Part shown: positions 18,036 to 25,686 of the stretch, piece after piece
How the letters are laid out: each line of letters opens with the position of its first letter
How positions within the stretch are numbered: position 1 is the first letter of the stretch
Source of the DNA: Rhodospirillales bacterium
GTDB taxonomy: Bacteria; Pseudomonadota; Alphaproteobacteria; Rhodospirillales; Casp-alpha2
DNA: 64,000 bases
Direction of reading: 5' to 3'
Assembly: GCA_023145215.1 (NCBI GenBank)
Contig: JAGLED010000041.1
Location: 1 to 64,000, forward strand
Notes under the pieces: generated by a model
Told to the model about the DNA's origin: nothing
Seen by the model: the letters and a program-made list of their open reading frames with translations, nothing else
Databases searched by the model: none
Program-made: the position numbers and the translations under genes

Positions 18036-19244
18036 ATGGCCTCCGATCAGGACAACCAAACGGACGCAAAGCCGGTGGCGCGTGTGGTCCACGCGTCTCA
18101 AGATGCGCGTGTGGTCCACGCGACTTCCTCGCCGTCGGCCGCCGACGTTTCGCGTTGGAGCGACGTTTATTTCACCCGCACCAAGGACATCGTCGGGCGT
18201 TTCGGCGACAAACGGGTGACGTATGCGGTCTTCATGCGCCGCCCGGTCATCTTCGCGCCCAAGCTGATGCTGGATTGGCTGCAGCGCATCGCCGACGAAC
18301 GCGGCGTCAGCTTCGACATCAAGCTCAACTACGAAGAAGGCCACTGGGTCGGCGCCGGCGAGCCGCTGCTCTATATCACCGGCTCGATGTACCACCTGGT
18401 CGATCTGGAAACGCTCTATCTCCAGAAACTGGGCGCGGCATGCGTCGCCGCCAACAACGCCTTCACCATGTGCGTCGAACTGCCACAAGTGGCGTTCCTG
18501 GCCATGGATGCGCGTCATTCGACGGGGATCGAAATGGCGGAAACGATGGCCTACGCGGCGTCCGTCGGTTCCATGGCGGCGCGCGATCAGGTCGGCGCCA
18601 AGGGCTTCATCGGCAACGCCACCGAAGCGACCGCGCATTATTTCGGTGAAACGCACGGCAAGGGCACGATGCCGCACGCGTTGATCGGCTACGCGGGCTC
18701 GACGTTGAAAGCCGCCGAGATGTTCGTCGACACCTTTCCCGACCAGCCGCTGACGGCATTGGTCGATTACTACGGCCAGGAAATCACCGACGCGCTCACC
18801 GTCTGCCGCCGCTTTCCGGCGATGGCGACCGAGGGACGCATCTCGATCCGGCTCGACACCCACGGCGGGCGCTTCGTCGAAGGTCTCGACCCGCAACAAT
18901 CCTACAGCGTCCTTGAGCGCCACGCGCCCCAGGCGATCCGCCGCTATCGCAACGACGCGGAACTACGCTACCTGACCGGCACGGGCGTGTCGGCGGCGGC
19001 GATCTTCCACCTTCGCGAACAGCTCGACCGCAACGGTTTCGATGCGGTGAAGATCGTCGTCTCGAGCGGCTTCGACGTCGACAAGTGCAAGGTTATGGCC
19101 GACGCCAAGGCCCCTATCGACCTGATCGGCACCGGCTCGTTCCTGCCCAACAAGTGGACGGAAACCTACGCCACCGCCGATATCGTCGACTACGACGGCC
19201 AGCCGTCGGTCAAGGTCGGCCGCGAGTTCCTGATCCGCAAATAA
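18036..19244 (+). CDS. pncB: Nicotinate phosphoribosyltransferase family protein
   Basis: The 402-residue protein belongs to the NAPRTase family, which joins nicotinate to PRPP to give nicotinate mononucleotide for NAD synthesis. Support comes from the C-terminal barrel half (VSSGFDVDKCKVM, then DLIGTGSFLPN) and the middle GRISIRLDTHGG. The N-terminal 35 residues are low-complexity and hold a nine-residue duplication (ARVVHASQD / ARVVHATSS) from a 27-bp tandem repeat. nadE, a later NAD gene, lies about 2.4 kb further on. No membrane features. Confidence 0.85.
   Translation: MASDQDNQTDAKPVARVVHASQDARVVHATSSPSAADVSRWSDVYFTRTKDIVGRFGDKRVTYAVFMRRPVIFAPKLMLDWLQRIADERGVSFDIKLNYEEGHWVGAGEPLLYITGSMYHLVDLETLYLQKLGAACVAANNAFTMCVELPQVAFLAMDARHSTGIEMAETMAYAASVGSMAARDQVGAKGFIGNATEATAHYFGETHGKGTMPHALIGYAGSTLKAAEMFVDTFPDQPLTALVDYYGQEITDALTVCRRFPAMATEGRISIRLDTHGGRFVEGLDPQQSYSVLERHAPQAIRRYRNDAELRYLTGTGVSAAAIFHLREQLDRNGFDAVKIVVSSGFDVDKCKVMADAKAPIDLIGTGSFLPNKWTETYATADIVDYDGQPSVKVGREFLIRK
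18078..18122 (+). repeat. 27-bp-period tandem duplication inside pncB
   Basis: The 18-mer gcgcgtgtggtccacgcg occurs at 18078-18095 and again at 18105-18122, identical. Each unit is itself partly palindromic (cgcgtg / cacgcg). It adds nine residues to a poorly conserved N-terminus without breaking the frame. Confidence 0.8.
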
Positions 19245-19250
19245 GCCGGC

Positions 19251-20462
19251 TCAGATCTCGGCCGGGATCGCGAACACGAAAATCACCACCGCCAGCAGGA
19301 CGGCCAGCCAGTAGAGCATCATCCGCCCCATGCGCCGTTGGCGCCACGCCAGATAGGCCGCGGTCGCGGACTGCAGCGCGTAGTAGAGCACGAACGCCTT
19401 CGACGCATAGGCGATGATCTCGTAAATATTCGTGACCCACGTAATGCCGATGGCGACCAGCGCCGTCGCCAGCGTGCCCAGATTGATCGTCAGCCGTCCG
19501 CCCGAGATTTCAGCGATGAGGCCGCCGGCGCCGCTCATATCGGCGACCGCAGCGGTGCTCTGCGACGCCAGCGCCGCCAGGATGATGACCGGGCCCACGA
19601 TCGTGCCCACCGGCGCCAGCATGTCGATGATCGCCGTCTCGCCACCGGCCCCCGAAATGCGTTCGGTGAAGAAACCGGTGATCAAAAGAATGAAGGTCAG
19701 ATAGACGCCGGTCGAAATCCACTGCGCCCAGCGCATGGTGCGAACGCGCGTGAGCGGGTCGTACTTGCCGCCCAGGTAACGCGACGTCTCGAAGCCCTGA
19801 ACCAGAATGACGAGCCCGAGGAAGATGCCGATTTCCTCCAACCCCCGGCTGTGCGGCACCATTTGCCAATCGAAAGTGTTTTCGGACGCGCGTTCGGCGC
19901 TGGCGATGCCGAGCGCGACGCACAGCCCGCCGATCACCGAGAGTTTGAGCCCAACCGCAAAGACTTCGAAGCGCTCAAGCGCACTCAGGCCCCCGAACGT
20001 CCCGGTAACGGCGAAGATCGCGATCACGAACGTCGACGCGGCCCGGATCCAGAACGGATCGACGACATCGATCAGCCGCAGCCCGAACGCCGCGAAAAGG
20101 TTCAGGTAATAGGCGACGGAAACAAAGTAGGCGAGCGCGAGCGCGATGTCCGAGGTGCCTTCCAGGACCTTCAACATGCGAGGCGGGCCGTGCGCCATCA
20201 GCTGTTCCCCATGCACGATGTTATGGCGGATCGCCGCACCGAACAGGTAGGCGACGGCGCAAAGTCCCGCCATCGCGATCCACGCGCGCGTACCGGCGAC
20301 ATGGGCCAGGATCGGCCCCGCCACCAGAAACCCGGACCCGATGATCGACGCCAACGGGGTGACCGTCGCCTGCCACAGCGGCGCAGCGCGGAGTTTCGGA
20401 TGAAAGAAAAGCCCCAAAAGGGCGAGCGCCACGACGACAAGAGCGATATTCGTCATCGTCAT
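19251..20462 (-). CDS. APC-superfamily-like membrane permease
   Basis: The 403-residue, strongly hydrophobic protein has about eleven predicted membrane helices. An early SIIGSGFLVAGPILA resembles the unwound first-helix motif of LeuT-fold (APC) transporters. It ends seven bases from the convergent pncB stop. There is no binding protein or ATPase partner, consistent with a secondary carrier. Substrate unknown; an amino-acid or amine carrier is the likeliest class. Confidence 0.7.
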   Translation of the reverse strand: MTMTNIALVVVALALLGLFFHPKLRAAPLWQATVTPLASIIGSGFLVAGPILAHVAGTRAWIAMAGLCAVAYLFGAAIRHNIVHGEQLMAHGPPRMLKVLEGTSDIALALAYFVSVAYYLNLFAAFGLRLIDVVDPFWIRAASTFVIAIFAVTGTFGGLSALERFEVFAVGLKLSVIGGLCVALGIASAERASENTFDWQMVPHSRGLEEIGIFLGLVILVQGFETSRYLGGKYDPLTRVRTMRWAQWISTGVYLTFILLITGFFTERISGAGGETAIIDMLAPVGTIVGPVIILAALASQSTAAVADMSGAGGLIAEISGGRLTINLGTLATALVAIGITWVTNIYEIIAYASKAFVLYYALQSATAAYLAWRQRRMGRMMLYWLAVLLAVVIFVFAIPAEI

Positions 20463-20494
20463 TTACCTGATCCCGGCATGGACAGACGGCAGAA

Positions 20495-21517
20495 CTACCC
20501 GATTAAAATCCGCTTCAACGCGGTATTGGCGTTGGCGACGGTCTCGGCGCCGTGGCGCTTGACCAGACGCTCACGGCCCTTCTCCGACGACAGCACTTTC
20601 CTGAGGTCCGAAAGCATCGCATCCATCATGCGGCGGAACCCGGGCTCGTCCAGTTGCCAGCGGGCCTCCGCCTCCGACACGCTGTCGGGCACGGCGCGCA
20701 GGTTCGAATTCACCAGATTGATGAACCAGTTGGCGCGTTTGTCGAAGTCGGAAAACTGCGATGCGACGATCACCTGCGCGTCGAGCCGCACGGTCAACGC
20801 ATCGCGTTCGGTATAGAACGTATCCCAGTCGAAATATTCGCCGGAGGATTCGGCTTTCAGGCGCGCCACGATGCTGCGGCAGCGCTCGTCATACGCCGAC
20901 ACATTGTCCGGCCCCAACAGCATACCGACCGCCATGAAGTAACCCGGCAACATACGGCGCGTCACGCCCTTGCGGCTCGGCTTTTCCTGGAACATGTGCG
21001 CGAACGGTTTGACGATCAGGCGGAAGAACGGATCGATCCTGTCCTTTTCCCACTTCATCTTGTCGCGGGCGTCGGCGTATTGGTCCATCGTCGCTTCGAT
21101 CTCGGCCTGCATCTCGCGCGCCTTCTGATCGAAGCTGGCTTGCATCGCATCCAGGTCGTTGATGCTCAGCATCCCGCCATTGGCCGCCGCCGCCTGTTTC
21201 ATCTGATCGACGATCGAGCCCACCGCGCCGGTCGCGATGGCCTTGCTTTGTGCCTTGGCCGAGGCCGGGTCTTTCGGCTTCCGGGCGGGCTTGGGTTCCG
21301 GCTTCCGCGCCGACGGAGCGGGCGCGGCGGCGGGCATGGCCGCCGGGGCTGGGGCGGCGGCAGGCTGTTTTTCCGGCTTGGGGCCGCCCATGAACCCGCC
21401 TTCGCGCTTGATCGGCTTGCCGTCCGGACCCATCTCGATGATTTCCGCACGCTGCGCCGACGGCTGGGATTTCTCGCCGTACATAATGACTTCCGAGGAT
21501 TTCTTGCGCTCTGCCAT
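20495..21517 (-). CDS. Conserved-looking hypothetical protein with Pro/Ala-rich linker
   Basis: The 340-residue cytoplasmic protein starts with a short basic segment. A Pro/Ala/Lys-rich linker follows (about residues 45-85), then a largely helical C-terminal domain with a coiled-coil-like stretch (DAMQASFDQKAREMQAEIEATMDQYADARDKMKWE) and a final helical part with many aromatic and acidic residues. I recognise no family. It lies 32 bases upstream of the permease gene on the same strand, so they may be co-transcribed. Confidence 0.75.
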   Translation of the reverse strand: MAERKKSSEVIMYGEKSQPSAQRAEIIEMGPDGKPIKREGGFMGGPKPEKQPAAAPAPAAMPAAAPAPSARKPEPKPARKPKDPASAKAQSKAIATGAVGSIVDQMKQAAAANGGMLSINDLDAMQASFDQKAREMQAEIEATMDQYADARDKMKWEKDRIDPFFRLIVKPFAHMFQEKPSRKGVTRRMLPGYFMAVGMLLGPDNVSAYDERCRSIVARLKAESSGEYFDWDTFYTERDALTVRLDAQVIVASQFSDFDKRANWFINLVNSNLRAVPDSVSEAEARWQLDEPGFRRMMDAMLSDLRKVLSSEKGRERLVKRHGAETVANANTALKRILIG

Positions 21518-21676
21518 AAGAGCGAAAGCATACTTTGACAGCGTTAATCAACACAACGCCTGATTGACGCCGGCGCGAAGGCCCTTGCAGCTTGATCTCC
21601 GGGCGTTCGGGTGCCAATTGACAGGGGTATGGGGGCCGCCTAGGTTCCGCCTTCTTTCGAATGACAAGAAAAGCCG

Positions 21677-23341
21677 ATGACCGATCGCCTGTCCATTGCC
21701 GTAGCCCAGATCAACCCGACCGTCGGCGACGTCGCCGGCAATGCGGCGCTGGTCGAAAAATTCGCGGTGGACTCGGCGAAAATGAACGCCGATTTGATGG
21801 TCGCGACGGAACTGGCGATTTCCGGCTACCCCCCTGAAGATCTTGTTCTCAAACAGGCTTTTCAGGACCGGATCGAGGACGCGGTCATCGCGCTCGCGAA
21901 ACGCCTTCACGAACAGAACCTCCCTGCCGTGTTGGTCGGCGCACCGTGGCGGGTCGAGGGTAAACTTTATAATGCGGCGCTTTTGCTCGACGGGGGCGAG
22001 GTCAAGCACGCGCGTCTCAAGCACGAGTTGCCGAATTACGGCGTGTTCGACGAGAAACGCGTCTTCGCCACCGGCCCGCTGCCCGGCCCGATCCCGTTCC
22101 GCGATGTGCGGCTCGGCGTCATGATCTGCGAAGACCTGTGGTTCCCCGATGTCGCCGAATGCCTGCAGGAAAGCGGCGCCGAATTCCTGATCTCGCTCAA
22201 CGGCTCGCCGTTCGATGTGAACAAGGTCGACGTGCGCCTCAACACCGCGATCGCGCGGACCACGGAAACCGGCCTCGCACAGCTTTACGTCAACCAGATC
22301 TGCGGCCAGGACGAACTGGTCTTCGACGGCGGCTCGTTCGTCGTCAATCCGGACTACAAAATGGTGATGCGCGCACCGTTCTGGCGGGAATCCCTGATGC
22401 TGACCGAATGGTCGCGGACGCCCGACGGCTGGGTCTGCGCCGAAACCGACGTGCAGCCGAGCTTGGGCGAGGAAGAAAACGTCTATCAGGCGATGACGCT
22501 GGGGCTTCGCGATTACGTGAACAAGAACGGCTTTCCGGGCGTCGTCATCGGTCTGTCGGGCGGGATCGACAGCGCGCTTTCCGCCGCCGTCGCGGTCGAT
22601 GCGCTGGGCGCGGACAAGGTACTGGCCGTGATGATGCCGTCGCCCTACACGTCGGGTGAAAGCCTCGAAGATGCGGCGCAGTGCGCCGACATGCTGGGGG
22701 TCAGGCTCGAGAACATCAACATCGGCCCGGCCATGAACGCCTTCGAACAGATGCTGGCCCCGGTGTTCGAAGGCCGCGCGCCCGACATCACCGAAGAGAA
22801 TATCCAGGCCCGCGCGCGCGGGCTTCTACTGATGGGGATTTCCAACAAGCTGGGCCACATGCTTTTGACGACCGGCAACAAGTCGGAAATGTCGGTCGGC
22901 TACGCGACGCTCTACGGCGATATGTGCGGCGGGTATTCGGTGTTGAAGGATGTCTACAAGACAACCGTGTTTCAGCTGTCGCACTGGCGCAACAAGCATC
23001 TTCCCCCGGGGGCGATGGGACCGGAAGGGATGGTCATCCCGGAACGCATCATCACCAAGCCGCCGTCCGCCGAACTGCGGCCCGATCAGAAGGACGAAGA
23101 CTCGCTCCCGCCCTACGACGATCTGGACGGGATCCTGCGCGCCCTGATCGAGGACGAGAAGTCGGTCGACGACACGGTGGCGCTGGGTTATGACGAAGCG
23201 ACCGTGAAGCGCATCTGGAAACTCCTGGATCGCGCCGAATACAAACGCAGGCAGGCCCCGCCGGGCGTCAAGATCACCGAACGCGCCTTCGGCAAGGACC
23301 GCCGCTATCCGATCACCAACGGATTCACGAAGCAGATCTGA
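21677..23341 (+). CDS. nadE: NAD+ synthase, glutamine-hydrolysing
   Basis: The 554-residue enzyme amidates deamido-NAD. The N-terminal nitrilase-type glutaminase has its triad at E45, K115 and C151 (VMICEDLW). The C-terminal synthetase has the ATP loop SGGIDS at 294-299. This two-domain form takes ammonia from glutamine. The stop overlaps the cysS start (TGATGA), so the two genes form an operon. Confidence 0.96.
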   Translation: MTDRLSIAVAQINPTVGDVAGNAALVEKFAVDSAKMNADLMVATELAISGYPPEDLVLKQAFQDRIEDAVIALAKRLHEQNLPAVLVGAPWRVEGKLYNAALLLDGGEVKHARLKHELPNYGVFDEKRVFATGPLPGPIPFRDVRLGVMICEDLWFPDVAECLQESGAEFLISLNGSPFDVNKVDVRLNTAIARTTETGLAQLYVNQICGQDELVFDGGSFVVNPDYKMVMRAPFWRESLMLTEWSRTPDGWVCAETDVQPSLGEEENVYQAMTLGLRDYVNKNGFPGVVIGLSGGIDSALSAAVAVDALGADKVLAVMMPSPYTSGESLEDAAQCADMLGVRLENINIGPAMNAFEQMLAPVFEGRAPDITEENIQARARGLLLMGISNKLGHMLLTTGNKSEMSVGYATLYGDMCGGYSVLKDVYKTTVFQLSHWRNKHLPPGAMGPEGMVIPERIITKPPSAELRPDQKDEDSLPPYDDLDGILRALIEDEKSVDDTVALGYDEATVKRIWKLLDRAEYKRRQAPPGVKITERAFGKDRRYPITNGFTKQI

Positions 23342-24729
23342 TGACGACGCCGACCCTGAAAATTCACGACACCCTCAGCCGCGAGAAGCGCGACTTCGTC
23401 CCCCAGGATGAAAAGAACGTGCGCATGTATGTCTGCGGGCCGACGGTCTACGACAAGGCGCACATCGGCAACGCCCGCCCCGTGGTCGTGTTCGACGTGC
23501 TGGCGAGACTGCTGCGTCATATATACGGCGAAGGGCACGTCACCTATGCCCGCAACATCACCGACATCGACGACAAGATCAACGCACGCGCCCATGAGCG
23601 CGGCATCCCGATCCGCGACCTGACCGATCAGACGATCGAGGTGTTTCACGCCGACATGAAGGCGCTGAACGCCCTGCCCCCGGACGTCGAACCGCGCGCG
23701 ACCGACACCATCGACGAGATGATCGAGATGATCCAGGTGCTGATCGACAAGGGCAACGCCTACGCAGCCGAAGGTCACGTCTTGTTCAACGTGCCGTCGA
23801 TGGACGATTACGGCCGGCTGTCCCGGCGCAAGCGCGACGAACAGATCGCCGGCGCGCGCGTCGAAGTCGCCCCCTATAAAAAGGACGCCGCCGATTTCGT
23901 ATTGTGGAAGCCGTCCGACCCCGAAAAGGGCGAACCCGGCTGGGACAGCCCGTGGGGCTATGGCCGGCCCGGCTGGCATATCGAATGCTCGGCGATGTCG
24001 AAAAAGATTCTGGGCGAGACCTTCGACATTCACGGCGGCGGCCTCGACCTGATCTTTCCGCACCACGAAAACGAGATCGCCCAGTCGCGCTGCGCGCACG
24101 ATACCGACGTGATGGCGAATTACTGGATGCACAACGGCTATCTGATGGCCGAGGGCGAGAAGATGTCGAAATCGCTCGGCAACTTCTACACCGTCAACGA
24201 ACTGCTGGAAGAATTCCCCGGCGAAGCGATCCGCCTGTTGCTTTTGAAAACCCACTACCGCCAGCCGCTGGACTTCACCAAGGAGGGCTTGGCCGAGGCC
24301 AAGCGGGAATTGGATGGGTTCTATCAGGCACTCCGCGCCGGCGGCACTACCGCTTCAGGCTCCGGCGACTCGCCAGCAGGCATTGTCGACGCTCTCAGTG
24401 ACGACCTGAACACCCCCAAGGCCCTCAGCGTACTGCATGAACTGCTGAGCGCGCTCAATCGCGGCGATGAGGCGGTGCGGCAAGGCTTGCTCGCAGGTGC
24501 CGCTCTCCTCGGCCTGCTGCAACAGGACCCGGAAGACTGGTTCAAGGGACAGCCGAAATCGGCCGCAGGCGGCCTTTCCGACGACGAGATCGACGCCAAG
24601 ATCCAGGCCCGCACCGAAGCCCGCAAGAACAAGGATTTCGCGACCTCGGACGCGATCCGGGACGAGCTTCAGGATATGGGCATCATCCTCGAGGACGGCG
24701 CGCAGGGCACCACCTGGCGGCGCGGTTAA
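23341..24729 (+). CDS. cysS: Cysteinyl-tRNA synthetase
   Basis: The 462-residue class I aminoacyl-tRNA synthetase charges tRNA-Cys. The HIGH-type motif is KAHIGNARP and the KMSKS motif is EKMSKSLGNF. The zinc site uses the early Cys (YVCGPTVYD), ECSAMS and HHENE. The protein ends at normal length with GTTWRRG. It is translationally coupled to nadE and followed by a palindromic repeat element. Confidence 0.97.
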   Translation: MTTPTLKIHDTLSREKRDFVPQDEKNVRMYVCGPTVYDKAHIGNARPVVVFDVLARLLRHIYGEGHVTYARNITDIDDKINARAHERGIPIRDLTDQTIEVFHADMKALNALPPDVEPRATDTIDEMIEMIQVLIDKGNAYAAEGHVLFNVPSMDDYGRLSRRKRDEQIAGARVEVAPYKKDAADFVLWKPSDPEKGEPGWDSPWGYGRPGWHIECSAMSKKILGETFDIHGGGLDLIFPHHENEIAQSRCAHDTDVMANYWMHNGYLMAEGEKMSKSLGNFYTVNELLEEFPGEAIRLLLLKTHYRQPLDFTKEGLAEAKRELDGFYQALRAGGTTASGSGDSPAGIVDALSDDLNTPKALSVLHELLSALNRGDEAVRQGLLAGAALLGLLQQDPEDWFKGQPKSAAGGLSDDEIDAKIQARTEARKNKDFATSDAIRDELQDMGIILEDGAQGTTWRRG

Positions 24730-24746
24730 CGCCCCTCATCTGGGCT

Positions 24747-24854
24747 CCCCCCTCACCTAGCCTCTCCCCCTGAAGGGGGAGAGGGATTAAAGCGCGATGA
24801 TGCGGCAGGGCCCCTCTCCCCCAGCTAGCTGGGGGAGAGGACAGGTGAGGGGGG
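24747..24854. repeat. REP-like composite palindromic element
   Basis: Outer arms cccccctcacct (24747) and aggtgagggggg (24843) enclose two perfect hairpins: cctctccccc/gggggagagg with a TGAA loop (24761-24784), and a 28-bp palindrome centred on AGCTAGCT (24813-24840). It sits between convergent cysS and the formyltransferase-like gene, where it could end transcription both ways. The motifs resemble dispersed intergenic repeats of many proteobacteria. Confidence 0.8.
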
Positions 24855-24863
24855 CATCGCGTC

Positions 24864-25463
24864 TTAGCCGAACGCCCGGTAGCGCCGGACGATCTCTTCT
24901 TCCGACATGTCCGCCTCAATCTCTTTCAGGTTTTCGGCCTGGGCGCGGGTGCGCGGCTTGCCAGTCCACGGTTCGACGCCGCTTGCGAGCGGGGTATCGT
25001 CGCTCGCCATGTGCTCGGCGTAATCGGTGAACAGCTGCACCACGTGGCGGAAGGCCGCCACTTCCAGATCCTGGAATTTCCAGCCGTCTTCGACCGGGAA
25101 CCGTCTGACCTCGACGATCGGCCCGGTGTCGACCCTGGCCGCCATTTCGTGCAGCGTGACGCCGAACGTCTTCGCCCCGTCATAGATCGCGAACCCGGCG
25201 ACATAGCTGCCCGGGTATTCCGGCGGCCCGGGGTGAAAGTTGTAGGCCGGGCCCGGCAACGCATCGAGATAGGACGCCGGCACGATGACACTGGTGAGGA
25301 ACGCAATCAGCCGCGTGTTCTCGACCCCGGCCCGAAACGCCGCATGCAACCCTTCGTTATCGAAAACCGGCTCGACGGCAAGGTCGGCATTGTACTGGCG
25401 CAGCATTTCCCGGAGATGCGGGGCTTCGACTTCGCCGGAGAGCAGGATGATCCGTTCTGGCAT
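24864..25463 (-). CDS. Formyltransferase-fold protein (methionyl-tRNA formyltransferase-like)
   Basis: The 199-residue protein has the formyl-transferase N-terminal fold: NFHPGPPEYPGSY in place of the usual N-H-PxLLPxYRG motif, and a conserved Asp in AARVDTGPIV. Those give the N-H-D set used to transfer formyl groups from 10-formyltetrahydrofolate. It is too short to be full Fmt, which has a C-terminal tRNA-binding domain, so the acceptor is probably a small molecule or sugar nucleotide. No partner gene is nearby. Confidence 0.78.
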   Translation of the reverse strand: MPERIILLSGEVEAPHLREMLRQYNADLAVEPVFDNEGLHAAFRAGVENTRLIAFLTSVIVPASYLDALPGPAYNFHPGPPEYPGSYVAGFAIYDGAKTFGVTLHEMAARVDTGPIVEVRRFPVEDGWKFQDLEVAAFRHVVQLFTDYAEHMASDDTPLASGVEPWTGKPRTRAQAENLKEIEADMSEEEIVRRYRAFG

Positions 25464-25686
25464 TTCACGAGGCTAGCATGGGCAGATCAAACCGGATAGA
25501 TTGTTCGCGTGTGATCGTTCCAGCCGGAGAAATAACCGGCAGGGACGCGATAGAAACAAGCCCGTCAAACGGGCGCAGATGTGCCGGAGGGGTGCGGTGA
25601 TGTCAGCGTTTAGACGCGGACCGGCTGTCGTGCCTGAATGCGATCCGTTCCGTTAACCTGGGACCTCGAGGCAAACGTCGGAAACA

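Noticed and set aside
25464-25686. Cyclic-di-GMP riboswitch before the GGDEF-EAL gene
   Set aside because: Two short hairpins are present but the conserved GEMM core bases are not.
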